DNA from: Phycomyces blakesleeanus NRRL 1555(-)
Lineage: Eukaryota > Mucoromycota > Mucoromycetes > Mucorales > Phycomycetaceae
DNA: 64,000 nt
Assembly: GCF_001638985.1 (NCBI RefSeq)
Contig: NW_017265135.1
Coordinates: forward strand, 372,001 to 436,000
Reading direction: 5' to 3'
Shown here: positions 1 through 13,700 of the stretch, in pieces
How positions within the stretch are numbered: position 1 is the first letter of the stretch
Layout of the letters: each line of letters begins with the position of its first letter
Translations under genes and position numbers: made by a program
The notes under the pieces: model-generated
The model's input: only the letters and a program-made list of their open reading frames with translations
Told to the model about the DNA's origin: nothing
Databases searched by the model: none

Positions 1-840
1 GATAACGATAATGAAAACGAAAACGAAAAGGACGATGAAAAAGATGTTAAGATGAAGATTCCCAATTACCACCACAATCACCATCACAACCGCCAGTCTG
101 TGACACTCCAAGCACACAATGGCAAAGCCCCCTGTGGTATTATTGAAGCCACAGTTGCGCAGCCAAAGCAACATGCCGTAAATTATACCGCCAATAATCA
201 CAATAATCACAATCATCCGAATCATCCGAATCAAAATCAAAACCAAAATCAAAACCAAAATCAAAACCAAGACCAAGACCATCACAAACCTCAGTCAGCA
301 GGAAGTGGAAGTGGAAATGGAGGTGGATGTGGAGGTGTGTCTTCCGGTAGACCTACGCGTGTCAAGGGACCTTGCCAAGCATGTCATGAGGCATCGGATG
401 GCTGTATGCGAAAGGCATTTGGATGGCCATTTCCTGCAAGTTCGGTTTTCAAAGACAAGGGTAAACCCTTTGTGTATCTCTGCAATAAATGTGGCCTTCG
501 GTAAGGAACCATAGATTGCAGTAATTGTCAAAAATTTCTAGTATCAATCAATAGACTAATTGATTAATAATCAATGATCAATAATTATCAATAGTTATAA
601 CAAGAGCAATGGATGTGTTTGCCGACATTGTCGATGGGTGTTTTGTAAAGAGGAGAAACGCAAAGCAATCCAGTTCATTGACCAGATGAGGCGCTCTCGA
701 CCTGATGGAAAGGTTGATCCGGACGAAGACATCGAAGGATTTGTGTGTGTTCCAAAGTACTGGTCCTGTGGTCAGCCCTGGAAAGTTGGCTGGGTCTTGA
801 ATGAGATGGGCGATCAAGACGAAGAAGATGAAGATATGTC

Positions 841-844
<4 letters not shown>
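1..844 (+). CDS. GATA-like zinc-finger protein, 3' part (5' end outside window)
   Basis: The reading frame is open from base 1, so the start codon and N-terminus lie before the window. Exons are 1..500 and 607..844 with a 106-nt GTAAGG...AG intron; the split Arg codon (CG|C) keeps the frame. The first exon encodes a His/Asn/Gln-rich low-complexity stretch and a Gly/Ser linker, then a cysteine-rich module: CQAC, a further C six residues on, about 30 residues including GWPFP, then CNKCGLR. Exon 2 continues with CVCRHC and FCKEEKRKA. CNKCGLR resembles the second half of GATA fingers (CNACGLR/Y), but the spacing and extra cysteines are not canonical. The C-terminus (GFVCVPKYW, GWVLNE, acidic tail) is well-formed coding sequence. 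Inference: a DNA- or protein-binding zinc domain regulator of a fungal family. The exact family is uncertain. Confidence 0.75.
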
Positions 845-875
<31 letters not shown>

Positions 876-1969
876 TTCTCTATTTTCCTTTACTTTTGTT
901 TTCTTCTTGTCTATACTCTTTTGTACATGTATATATTTTCACATCTTTTTTTTTCTTTTTCTTTTAAAGATAATAATATAAGATCCATTATTCATCATTA
1001 TCTATTTCTAGCCAATCATTTTTATTCTGCTAATTTTTGGGCCCTTTTTTTAAAGGCACTGAAATGCCAAGATAAAATTACATACATGTATACATATTGT
1101 ACACATAAAATATATAGAATACTACTTGACATTTCATGATTGCAATTGTGATTTCTCAATCTTCCGGGATTTCCTTTTATTGGCGTTCTATATGTAGCTT
1201 ACGGAGTTATAAAACCTAAAGAGAGAGAAAGGTGTAACATCTTTATATATAAAATCTTCCTATACACTTACAAATCATCCACCTTTACACAAAGGAAACA
1301 TAAATTCATTTCTGGATCTTTTGTGTAACTCCTAGTTAAGAATACCTCTTTATATATATATTGAACACAAAATAACCCGTACAAAACCATACACACACAC
1401 ACACAAAAAAAAGGGAAACGATCATGGCCCGGTAGTACACGGGCCCTGTATGCTTTAATGCTTCACTAACAAAATTTGGGTTGATTTATTAAAAATTCAC
1501 ACACCAAATATATTTATTTATATTTACTTTATACGCAAAGCTACTTGTATATAATTATTCCTTTTTCTGTCTATGTAGATTTAGAAACGACACAATCTGA
1601 GCCAATGGTTGAGCTTATCGTCCTTAATGATGATAACTGGATACCAGTAATCGTGGTATAAGAAAAAGGTAAAGGGTTACCGGACCATCATTAAATCAAT
1701 CGTGGGACAAGTCAAATAGAGCACTTTTTTTTTATATTTTATTTTCTTTGGGGGAAGTTTTATTATTTCTTTTTAATAGAAAGAACTGTGTATATATATA
1801 TATACATATATTAGACAATCATTAGATTACCTTGGTTAATTAAATAAGTATTTTTGACTGTAGAAATAGACACGAGTAAAGATAAAGAAATACATAAACT
1901 GTCTTTATATTATTGCATGATTATATATATATATATATATATAGATTAAGATCAAGGTCAAGGTCAAGA

Positions 1970-2036
1970 GCAAGATCAAAATCAAAATCAAAATCAAAAT
2001 CAAAATCAAAATCAAAATCAAAATCAAAATCAAAAT
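1970..2036. repeat. AATCAA hexanucleotide microsatellite
   Basis: A degenerate start (AAGGTC/AAGAGC units) passes into about ten nearly perfect AAAATC repeats. It is non-coding here, but the same type of hexamer underlies the Asn-Gln tract in the coding sequence at about 220-280. Confidence 0.85.
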
Positions 2037-2724
2037 TAACAATTTGACAATCAAGTTTGCATAGTTAGTTTAGCTATAACCGCATATATATATATTATCT
2101 GCTGGCGTTTTGGCTGTCCAATCATATAGCATACATCACATATGCTTGTATAAATATATAAATAAAAAGTTAAAATCCCAAGACAGTTCTGAAAACAGTT
2201 TATTTGAAATACAGGATTTTCATTGATTAAGAAAAAGAAAGGAAATGAAGAAAGGAAGGCAATAAGGAAAGAGTAAGAATTCCTCCAATAAGATCAAAAT
2301 TGATCACTTACATGACACACGATCAATACTAATAAAAGAGTAAATAAAAGCTTAGTGCTCAAGTGGTTATGAAACCACAAAGTAACCCGACCTTAGAAAG
2401 CACCGTGATCACCTTGTTTTAATTGTTCCCATACATACTCTTATCAAACAGTATATATAATTAGACTGTCTGAAGGTTTTGGAATATGCTATTTAAATTA
2501 GAAGAAGAAGAAGCTCATAGGATTATTTCCTTTCATTTCACGCGTATTTTTTCCTACTTGGACTTTGTGTTTGAAAGGCTATGGTTAATGCGTGTGTGTG
2601 AATATATTATAAAATGAATCCCACACTTGATTTTCTTGTAGTTAAAGATTGAGAATATAGTACCTTACAGTGATTACGATTATGACTATGAAATTATGGT
2701 GCAGAAGAAAATAGTGTTATTCAA

Positions 2725-2774
<50 letters not shown>
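2725..2774. repeat. (ATT)n trinucleotide microsatellite
   Basis: About 16 uninterrupted ATT units in intergenic DNA. Confidence 0.9.
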
Positions 2775-2775
<1 letters not shown>

Positions 2776-2818
2776 TCTTTAATTAAACATCTTTATGCAT
2801 GCACGCATACATACATAC

Positions 2819-2854
<36 letters not shown>

Positions 2855-3472
2855 ATCTTGATCTCGCCACTCGATTGATTAGAACCTAAAAATTAATAAA
2901 TCAGGGTATAAAATATACTATTTATTTATTTATTTATTTATCTATCTATTTATCTAACGCATCTTTTCTTTCTTGATTTGTATTTTGTATTTCGTATTTT
3001 TATTTCCAAAAACAACAACAGGTTGAACACAGACAGAAAGACACACAAAAAAGAGAGACAAAAACTATTGATATATCTGTGTACAGAAATGTGTGTATAA
3101 CTCTCTCAATTAAACACATTGAGTAACATCAATTGTATAGACAATTGCTGTCGGTCTATCCGGCAAGAGAGGGACATAAGAAATCAAGGGTAATTTTGGC
3201 CAGTTTTCAATAGTTTAGGCAATACCTATATCCTATTCTATTTTATTGTATATTATATTATATTATATCTCTAAAAAGTACAAAGCAAAACGTAAAAACG
3301 CAAAAACGTAAAAAAAAAAGCGAAATTCATATTTGAATGTGAGAATAACCAGTTGTGAAATACAGGGAAGAAATGGCATTTACAACAAAACCAAAAGATA
3401 AAAAAAAAACCCTCCCGAGTTTTTGCAGCCATTTTCTTTTTTAAACATTATCCGAATCCTCCCATTTCACCC

Positions 3473-3584
3473 ACAGTACACAGTACAAAGCACACAGTAC
3501 AAAGTACACGGTACACGGTACACGGTACACATCACACATCACACATCACACATCACACATCACACATTACATATTACATATTAC
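3473..3584. repeat. Compound short tandem repeats GTACACG and ATCACAC
   Basis: CACAGTACAAAG-type units change into GTACACG units, then about six ATCACAC units and TTACATA units. A simple-sequence mosaic with no reading frame of interest. Confidence 0.75.
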
Positions 3585-3830
3585 AGGCTACAGATTGTAC
3601 AGTTTTTACAATTTTTTCCAAAAAAAAAACAGAAATTCTTTATACATTTTACTAATTTCTCTTATTCCTGCTCTTTCTTTTTTTTTTATACTTTTTATTA
3701 AACCCGTTATCTAGTGTACAGAAGAACAATATAAATATACGCTTATTAAATCAAATCAATCAGTGGTCAAACAAGCAAGAGACAGTAAAGATAATAAAAC
3801 ATAAAATACATTTATATATTTTATATACAT

Positions 3831-3876
<46 letters not shown>

Positions 3877-4426
3877 TGTGATAGAAGAAATGTGGACGTA
3901 AAAGAGATAAGAAGAATAATGGTAACATTAATAGTAAAGAATAAAATGAAATGAAATAAGAGAATAAAATAAAGGGTGGAAAAGGGAAGAAGTAAAGAGG
4001 GCATATGAAGAAGAAGAGGAAAGATTAATAATAGAGAGGATCGAATAGAAAAATAGATCAGTTTTTCTATTAAATTTTCTATTCTTTTTTTTTTCTTTCC
4101 TTTTTGAATGATAATAAATACTAGTAATAATAATATGAAGAGAAAAAAAAATTTAGAGAATATCAGACAGAAAATAGTAGGTGGAAAACTTGTTTGTACA
4201 TCTTTCTCTAGCCTCTGTTACCATCGTTATTCATCAATGGTAATTTAAAGGAAAATATACTTGGAGGCACAAAAGATAAATAAATAAAGAAAAAGGCCTG
4301 TAGAGAAAGAAGACATAAGAAAAATTCAAGAATTCAGAAAAATTGGGAATGTTTAAAAGGGTAAGGGTTAAGGGTTAATAAGGGTAAGTAAGGGTAATGT
4401 GGTAGAAACTTGGTTGAAGAGGGGGA

Positions 4427-4458
<32 letters not shown>

Positions 4459-4597
4459 TAAGTAATAATAGTAATAATAGTAATAATAGTAATGTAGAGA
4501 ATTATTTGTTTCAAATCAACCAGTTTGAATTTTTGAATCTCTCTCTCTTTTTTTTTCTTTTTTTTTTGGGGGGGAGAGGTTCCTTCCCTTTTTGCTT

Positions 4598-7500
4598 TTA
4601 AGCACGTTCGGGCTCTTCATACAAACAACCAGACGATTCTTCTATTGGACTCTTCAGGCCAACACTAGAGGCAGGAGATCCATTAGCTGATGTGCCAAAT
4701 GCTGTCCAAAGGCGTGAATAGACACTCGATCTCTTCTTGCTATTGTTGTTGCTGTTTGGACTGCTGCTATGCGAAGCAGTCGAGTGGGTTGAGGTCATGC
4801 TGTCTGACGAAGCTCGGCTAGGCTCAACTATCGAGAAGCTGTTGCTATGCGTACGCTCATGATTTCCACCCATACCGAATTCACGTGGAGATGTTGGGGA
4901 CGATCCCCGATAAGCCAGCATCGACAACGAAGCAGCCGAATTGCGCTTGATCTGAACAGACGACGCACGTCGCTGTTGGAAAGAAGCCCGAGGAGAAATC
5001 GGCCCAACCGTCGAAGTCTCGTGCTCGACAATCTTAAACTTGGCTTCGGCCAACAGCTTCTCAAGCTCACGGCATCTCAATTCGCTCTCAATATACATCT
5101 TCTGGTATTCTCCATTCTGGCCATTGTTGTTTGTGTTGTGGTCATTGTTCCAACCCATCTGCAGAGTGTGTCTGCGACTGGGCTGATTTGCTAACGACGA
5201 CGAATTTGATGATGATCCTGAATTTCCGGCTGCTGAATCGTCTTGGGTCTTGAATAGTGTACGGTGAGCAGCAAATACTTCTTCAGTAAACGATCCACGA
5301 GGCATAAGGTATTCACGCTTCTCTTCTTCAAGCTCTTTAACACGTCTCTCGAGTGCCTCGACATCCTTGGCCAGCGAAAGTTTCTCGACCTGCAGCTCAG
5401 TAGACGTCTTCTTGGCCACTGCAGTCAATTCAGCCAGTTCTTCGTTTTCTTTGATCAATTCGTCACGCTCAGCATATAGCTCCTCCTTGTCAATCTGATG
5501 TGCTTCGACCTCATTCTGCAGATCCATCACTTTCTCAACCATCGATCGTTGGCCGTCTTGAGCAACCTGGAGTTTCTGCTTGCATTCTTCATAGGTGTGG
5601 CATAAATGTTCGTACTTTTGTCCCATCTCAAAGTTGGCCAACTTAAAGGACACCAGCTCAGCTGTGACATTGCGCATCATGCTATCTTCTTCTTCAGTGT
5701 GGCTACGCTGCTTAATTTCACTTTCCTCATGTCGGCTTATATGAGTACCAGATTGGACTCTACTGATCCTATTATGATTATCACGTAAATTCTTTTCGTT
5801 TACTTCTACTTCTTCGTCTTCTTTTTCAGTTTCATTATCACTCATGTCGTCAGCAACAGTTGTGGCTGCAGTATCATCACTGCTGGCACAGCGACTGCCC
5901 TGAGAGCCTAAAGAAGAACGGGTAGAAGCAGCCGAGTGTCTCTTGGTCTGTTGTCCCTGATCGTCGAGATCAGCGTGGTTCTCGAGAATGTTCTTTTGGT
6001 TCATAATGTTGGGGTCATTGGGGTCAACCGAGAGAGCACCGGCAATAAGGGCTCCAAAGTCTCCTGTCAGACGAAGGGACTCGACAAACGAGCGGAACTG
6101 TCCGTCCTGTTCGAGTTCTTGAAGTCTGGCAACCTCCTCAATTCGTGCCTGGTAGACAGGATCAAACACACTGGTGGGTGTGTCAACCGGGCTCATCATC
6201 TGGTTCTGGTTCTGGTTCTGGTGCTGATGATGTTCTGGTAATTTGGCCATGGCGAGCTTGGCCTTGTATTTCTTGACACGTCTAACAAGAGTGTCGTTGA
6301 GCTTAAGGACCTGAGCGTGCTCGGCTTCCTGGTCCATTTCGCGCATCTTGACGGTCATGAGATCTTCTGAGAGGACCGAGTGCTCCTTTTGGAGCTGAGA
6401 CAACGCAACGACAAGATCTTCAATCTGCTGGTGCAGGAGAGGGACAGTGCGGTCTTGAGGTTTTTCAGTTGCAGCTGCTGCAACTGCAGAAACAGGGATA
6501 TTTGGAGAAGAGAGGTGGCGTTGCATGACAGGGGAGCAGGGGAACGAAGAGGTAACTTGAGAAATAGTTGGTGTGGTGGGAGTGGGAATCGGGGTAGGGC
6601 CAGCAGCTGAATCGTTACCCCAGTTGAACCAAGACTCACGACGGCCAGAACTCTTCTTCTCACTATTGTAACCGTTATTGTTATTGCTGTTCTTGGACTT
6701 GTTTGCACCCCAACCGCCAAATCGGACAGCAAGCACCTGGTGTGCTCTGTCTTTTTCTTGGGCGAGTTCGCGATCATGGGTTTCTGCAATGCTGTCCATC
6801 TTGGCCTTTGAGATCAATGCACTGAGAGACATAGTATCTGCGATGACGGTATCGATGTTGACATCGTAAGCTTCTTCGTAGAGCTTACGAGATGAAAGGT
6901 AGATCATGAGTTCTTCAAAGTCGTCAATGTCAAGCAAGTGCTCCTCGTTCTTGACCATGAGGGCAATGGCCACACGTGTGATGGTCTCGACAGCACCTTC
7001 GGCCAGAGCAAGATCATAGATACGCAGGACTAGTGGCAAGGGCAGTGAGTAGGCGAAGAGGGTTAGGTACCACTGCGAGGCATACATGGCCGGGTGAATT
7101 GAGTGCTGGGTAAGATGAGCATCAAGACGAGGACATCTTTGGGATAGCAAAGTCTGGAATTGATGCAGACGAAGGTGAAGACCTTCCATGTTGAGAGTAA
7201 ACATTGTACGCATATCATAGGTCTCCATCAATCTATAAGAACGAATGAATAAAGATGTAATTCAGTACATAGGTAGGATAAAGAAATTTTCTTTTTTTTT
7301 GTTAAAATTTCGTGCGTATGTGTTTTCTTATTTACCTCACAAATACACAAAATGCTTGCTTTTCTGGCATCTATTTTGATTTGATTTTAGTTGAGTAGAG
7401 TTAAATTTTGGGTTTATTTTATATGCATATGCATATAGATACAAAGCGCGCGCACACACACACACAGAGTCAATACAGAAAAAATAACATTGCATTGCAT

Positions 7501-8801
7501 GTGGAATGAAAAAGAAGAAACAGATAAAGATACTTTACCACCATCAATAGAGGTCCAACCAAGAAGGCCAGTCCTTGACAGTAGCCCACATGGGCATCGT
7601 AGACACTGTAGGCCTTGAGCAGACGGCCCATGGCTTGCTGGCCCTCTCCTCCGTCAGCTTTGAACATTTCGATGTGAGGGAAGGTGCGGGAGAGGTCACG
7701 CTTGATGACTCGTTCGTAAGGGGATGGGCTCTGGGTCTCTTCGAGAACCAGACTATCATACATCGATTCCAAGTTTGTGGCCGAGGAACGTGCCATGGCT
7801 TGCCACACCACACCTCTGAGACGATGAGGAATCCCGCCGTAACGTAATTTGGCAGCCAGCAGGTGGGGTAATTTAGCAGCAGCTACAGGGAAATCGTCGA
7901 CCACACACTGCCAGAAATCCCAATCAGACACATCGTAGTCTGTGGATTCGAGTGTGTGTTTGATAGAGCTCCGGTTCAACAGAGCCTCGGTATCCTCGAT
8001 ACGTGTGGGTGAGAACGTGTTATCGGAGACGAGGGTTCGTAGAGTAGAGAAATCTGCCTTGAGACGGTTGGATTCGATACAGACAGATTTAGGGTCAGCA
8101 TTCAAAAGAGCATTTTGACGCTCCAAACGAGCCAACAAATATTCTTCAGAGTCCTAAAGATATTAATAATAATGATAGCGTTAATTGTATATGTTTATAT
8201 TAGTGATTAGTGATATTAATATTAATATTAATATCCTCTAGATAGATATATACAGAGATACATAGTGTGTTTCAATTATTACAATGGTATTAATTAATTA
8301 CCAAAACTAATTAACTAATTAACTAATTAACTAATAATTTATTTATTTATTTTGTATTTTTTTTTTTACCTGAGGTGGTAGTTTGGCATTTTCGGCTTCC
8401 AGGCGTCGAAAACGATCATTATTTGAGTCGCTGCTATCGTTCGAGAGAGTGCGAGTGTGAGCTGCCATGTGTGCATAGACCTTTAGTTTCTCTGGCGAGG
8501 TTGGAATGCGTCGTCGTTCGGCCAGTGTGAGAGTAGATGTTGATTTCTGGAGATGAGGAACTGTCATTTGTGAGATGCGGCCATCGAGTGACTTTGATGG
8601 AGATGGCTGGGCGAGATGAGAAAGATTGGCAGCCTTGAGGATCTCATTGACACTGACAGGACTATCAGCCTGTTGGAGTTGACGGAGTCGGTCAAGTACC
8701 TCGGGAGCCAAGGCGACTGGTACAGGTTGTGGTGGCGGTGGTGAGGGCGACAACTGAGCTGTAGGGTGCTGAGGTGCGTGCTCTAGTGCAATATCGGCCA
8801 T
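4598..8801 (-). CDS. TBC-domain Rab GTPase-activating protein (Gyp5/EVI5-like), coiled-coil C-terminus
   Basis: Exons on the minus strand are 8801-8370, 8153-7539, 7370-7336 (35-nt microexon) and 7232-4598, giving 1238 aa. The N-terminus is Pro/Ser-rich. The TBC domain runs from about residue 245 to 455: GGIPHRLRG (250-258), the arginine-finger motif IKRDLSRTFP (294-303) and the glutamine-finger YCQG (335-338). The microexon encodes MPEKQAFCVFVR, the MPEEEAF helix expected after GPLLM in TBC domains. Without it the join to LMETYDMR would be out of frame and lack conserved residues. After the domain come Ser/Thr-rich segments, two long coiled coils (about 630-690 and 890-1010) and a Ser/Asn-rich tail. 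TBC proteins speed GTP hydrolysis on Rab GTPases. The layout of TBC followed by coiled coil is as in EVI5 and Gyp5-type regulators of exocytic and Golgi traffic. Both catalytic fingers are present, so it should be active. The Rab target cannot be told. Confidence 0.92.
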
Positions 8802-10783
8802 AGTTGTGAAGGGAAAAAAAAAAGAAGTTTTTTTTTTTTTTTACAAGGATTTATGTATCGTTTTTTTTTTTCTTTTTTCTTTTGTATTTTTTTTGTGTAT
8901 AGAATATATATGTTTTTTATATATATTTTTTACACAAACTATATTGCTATTGGTAATATATTGATACAACTATAAAAGTATATATCTTTATATCTTTATA
9001 TATAAATTATATATAAATTATATATATTATATATATATATATATAGATAGATATATGTGTAAGTAAATGTCTTTAAAGATTGGTATATTAATCTTTAAAG
9101 AGCAGTAAAGAATATATATATATATATATAATAGATATTTATTATATATAAATTAAAAAAAATAAAAGAAGAAGAAGAAGAGATGGTTGGGGCGTAAATG
9201 ATATTTGATAAAGTGTATATAGCGTATAATGGGTGTGGAGGTGCGGATCCTAGAGAACAGAAAAAAAAACAAATAAGCTCCAACAATGATGGCTTATATA
9301 CTCCTTTGACTTTGGTACGACATCCGTGTTACATTTCCCACATGGTAGGAAAGAAATATAAATATTACACGAGGTCCTTTACCTACTTGTCTTCTTTTAT
9401 GTACAAAGTATCTAACAAATGGAATCTAAATGGTTTTATGTTTTACTTCTTTTTCTTTAAAAAAAAAGAATTTAAAGGACAAACCAACCAGTACTTGTCT
9501 TGTATTTTTCAATGTCGCAAGATAAGATGATGATATGAATGATAGGAGAATATATAACAAAGTACGTTTAAGTTCTTTAAACTTGAACTCCTTCCATTCT
9601 ATCTCTTTTTCCCCCTTCTTTTTATATATATATTTACATAATAGAAAATAACAAGGAGTTGTTTGTAGTGTCTATAGTGTGTGCGTCTTTCATGTAAGAT
9701 ACAAGAAGATGAGTACATAATTATTGCTATCGAAAAATTCGGTTTCCTTAGTTTAGACACCTCTTTTATTATTATTTTGGCCCTTTTTTTTTTACCAAAA
9801 CTAACAAGAAAGGAGAAAAAGGAGAAAAGGGCGAAGGAGGGAAAAGAATGTTATTTATTCTTCTTCTTCTTCTTCTTTTTGAATCTTTATCTTATAGTTG
9901 GGTTTAAAGATAGTAAAAGAGATAGAGAGAGAGGGGGGTGAGGTTAAGGATGTTTACGTTTGTGCTTGTGTGTCGATAGTTTGTTGGCATTACACACATA
10001 ATTTCTTTGCTGTATTGTAAAATAAGTTGATTTGGGAATATTCATGTATATAAAATAAATCAATTCAAATCGATGGAAAAAGGTACGATATTTTGTTAAA
10101 CCACAATAAAAGTATGCTTTATATATATATATATATATATCATGTATAAGAAACCGCCACCATTGATCCCCTTCCCCCCTTCTCTCTCTCTCTCTCTTTG
10201 TTAATTATAGTGATAGTATATTGACTACAGAATATTTTTCTGTATTTTAGACATTTATATGCGAACTTTATTATAGGCTTTGCAGACTGATGCTTAATGA
10301 CAACTATTACTTTATTTTTCTTATAAAAATAGGGTTGAGCTTGCATTGCCTGCAGCCAACCCAAAGTCAGAACATTGACCTTTATTCCTAGAAATAAAGT
10401 CTCCTTATTTATACAAGAATGATTCCCTCTTGTTCCATTCTATTCCATTCGATTCAATTCAATTGCATTCAATTTTGATGTCTTTTTTTGACATTTTTTG
10501 TCAGTCAACACACGAAACAAATATTGATGTTCACTGTAACCATGGTTACATCGGTTGATTAAGTTACTCATAAAAAATACTTTTGTGTAATCAATAAAAT
10601 AAATAGTATAAATTGATGTAGTATAAAGAGAACAAAAACAAAAGAAAAAAAAAGAAATCACAATATGACACCATCAAAAAATAAATTATGTTTGTATATT
10701 TATTTTAATTATTTTATTTTATTTATTTATATATATATTTGTTACAAAAAATTATTATATCTTTTAATTTATTTTTATTTTAC
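8802..10783. other. Intergenic region, AT-rich, no gene seen
   Basis: This is 2 kb between the start of the TBC gene and the end of the threonyl-tRNA synthetase gene, both on the minus strand. It contains T and A homopolymers, (TA)n tracts (8990-9045, 9114-9130, 10117-10140), an AGAG/CTCT tract and scattered short frames that are low-complexity only. It should hold the TBC promoter and the synthetase 3' UTR. Confidence 0.6.
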
Positions 10784-13700
10784 TTAGATCTTGTTCTCAA
10801 GAGTCTTGTTCTTCTTGAGGTTGACAACCGACTCAATAACCTTGTCCAATGGAATGGTCTGACCCTTGGCCTTGGTGCCAACGTCGTCTCTGTTACGCAC
10901 ATTGACTGATCGAGTGTTGGCTTCCTCAGCTCCGACAACTATAAAATACATATAAATATAACCATGCACACAAGTAATAATAATAATAATAAAAAAGAAA
11001 AAACTTACCAAAGATAAAGTTGTACTGAGCAAGCTCACTGTTTCTGACCTTCTTGTTGAGAGTGTTGTCTGACAAATCAGCATCAGCATAGATACCAAGA
11101 GAAGACAATCTATCAACAATTTCCTGAGCGTAGTCAAAGAATGCAGCAGCCACAGGGATAACATTGACCTGGCGAGGGGACAACCAGAAGGGGAACTTGC
11201 CAGCAAAGTGCTCAATCAAAATACCCATCATACGCTCCACAGATCCAAGAATGGCACGATGGATGATCACAGGGCGGGCAAAGTTGAGCTCGGTCTCGGT
11301 GTTATCAGTGCGGAACTCCAATTTGAAGCGCTCTGGCAACTGGAAATCGAGCTGGATAGTGGCGCACTGGTGCTTACGGCGAAGAGCATCAGAAATGACA
11401 ATGTCGACCTTGGGGCCATAGAATGCACCATCTCCAGGGTTAAGCTCCCAGGTAGCTCCGTGCTTGTTAGCAAACTCGTTCAAAGAAGCCTCCAATGTCT
11501 ACGTATAACAAAAAGATAAAGTTGTGTGAATAAACTTTGATTTCAATCTTTTGGGTACATTTTTGCTCAAATATCCATCCATCTTTTCTTTACCTTTTCA
11601 GCATTGTCCCACACACTGATTTCACCAATAAAGTTCTCGGGGCGAGTCGAGAGTTTGAGATGGAAGTCGAAGCCAAAGATACCATACACATGGTGCAAAA
11701 AGTCGAAACAGCTAGCCATCTCTTGAGCGATCTAAATAATACAAAAAAAAAAGTTATCATAACCATCCCCAACTTAAAATCTCTTTTTCTTCTTTTTCTT
11801 CATTTGATTTCTTACCTGATCTTGACGACAGAAAATGTGAGCATCATCCTGCTGGAAACGACGGACGCGGGTCAAGCCAGACAAGGCACCTGAGAATTCA
11901 TTACGGTGGAGAACACCGAAATCAGCCAGACGGATAGGCAACTCACGGTAACTTCTCTCCTTGTGGCCGAACATCAAACAATGCCCAGGGCAGTTCATGG
12001 GCTTCAAGGCAAACTCTTCCTTGTCAACCTCAAAGCAGAACATGTTCTCCTTATACTTGGCAGCGTGGCCGGACTGGTTCCAGAGCTTGAGGTTGAACAT
12101 ATTGGGAGTAATAACCTCAGTGAAGCCTCTCTGGGTGTATTCACCCTATTTATTCGGTACATTTTTTTTTTAAAAAAAAAGGTTGTGTAAGTAACATTAC
12201 ACACTACACTGCACAACCACTTTATATGCATATATTATATTATATTGTTGATTTGCCCCCCCCCCTCTCTCTCTCTCTCTCTCAAAACATACCTTGATCA
12301 TATCCATCAAAGCATTGTAGACACGGGTACCGTGGGGAAGCATGAATGCAGAACCGGGAGACAACTCATGGAAGAAGAAAAGCTCTTGTTCCTTTTTTTA
12401 AAAAAATAAATAAATAGATAAATAAAGGTACACACAGACACAATAGATTTAGAATTTTTGTGATTTCCAATATCTTTTCTCTCTCTTTCTCTTATGAAAT
12501 TAGACAACACACTTTACCTTGCCGATCTTACGATGATCACGCTTGGAGGCCTCTTCCAAGAACTTCTTGTACTCAGTCATTTGCTTCTTATCAGGGAAAG
12601 AAATACCGTAGATACGCTGGAGAGAATCGTTCTTGGCATCACCCAAGAAGTAAGAAGAAGAGTTCTTGGTGATAGTCAAGGCCTTGACGCGACCAGTGTG
12701 GGGCAAGTGAGGACCGAGGCACAAATCGATAAGGGGACCGCAGCGGTAGACTGTAGTAGAGGTGTTGTCGGGGATCTTGTCCTTGATGATGTGGACCTTG
12801 TAAGGGTTGTGCTTGAACATCTCAAGCAATTCTTCCTTGGTCATCACAAGACGCTCAAAGGGCTGCTTCTCCTTTGTGATTGTACCAACCAACTTTTCAA
12901 GGCTAGCATAATCCTGCTGGGTAACAGCGCTACACACATTGTAATAATAATGTTATTATTACAATGTTCAATTTTTATAGCACTTATATCCCCACTCCTA
13001 TTCTCATTCTCATTCCCTCATATATATATATATATTACGACTTACCGATCCTTGACACCCATCTCGTAGTAGAAACCATCTTCCAACGGGGGACCAATAC
13101 ACAAGTGACAGCCATAATGTCTCTCGCAAGCCTCGCCCATCATGTGGGCGCTAGAGTGCCAGAAGACACGCTTGCCTTCGGGGTTCTCGAAATCAATCAA
13201 TTCAAGCTTGCAGCTCTCTTCAATAGGACGCTCCAAATCCCACAACTCGCCGTTGACCTTTGAGATCACGACACGCTCGGAAAGAGACTTGGCAATACCG
13301 GCAGCAATATTCATAGGAGTGGTTTCCCAGGCAGTACCTTCTTTGACAGTACCATCGGGAAGAGTGATTGTGATGGGAACACGGGGCTTCACTAATAATT
13401 TTTTTTGACAACACAAATAATACGCGTTAATAAATAAACAAATAAAAAAATAAAGGAAAAAAAGTGGTTTACTATTCAACAAAGCAAACACACTGGCACA
13501 CTGACACACTGACACACTAACGGACAGACAAGTAAAAATACAAGTATGGTTTATTTATTACTTACACTTGATGTCGGCATCACTCTTGGCCTTGAGACGG
13601 TCAAACATGGCAATACGATGAGCAAGGTACTCGGGCTTAGGCTCATACTAATACAAAAAAAATGTTATAGATGTTACTACTACTTTTCATGTTTTACAGT

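Larger units (their letters stand above)
845..4597. other. AT-rich intergenic region with many microsatellites
   Basis: This 3.75-kb stretch lies between the convergent zinc-finger and TBC genes and shows no convincing coding sequence. It holds (AT)n runs (844-872, 1922-1942, 3837-3870), a hexanucleotide AATCAA array (about 1970-2036), an (ATT)n run (2725-2774), (TG)n (2834-2853), TTTA runs (2922-2950), and composite GTACAC/ATCACAC arrays (3473-3584). Small hairpins occur at about 1426-1445 (GGCCCG/CGGGCC) and 2360-2375 (GTGGTT/AACCAC). I see no tRNA. Confidence 0.7.

Noticed and set aside
801..1139. 112-codon frame after the zinc-finger gene
   Set aside because: Composed of (TA)n microsatellite and T-rich 3' UTR sequence.
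3756..4004. Tyr/Ile-repeat frame on the minus strand
   Set aside because: Encoded by a long (AT)n tract; low complexity only.
7470..7538. Reading-through of TBC exon 2 to a stop (222-aa product)
   Set aside because: The GTAAAG donor at 7538 followed by the microexon and exon 4 restores the full TBC domain; the read-through tail is low-complexity intron sequence.
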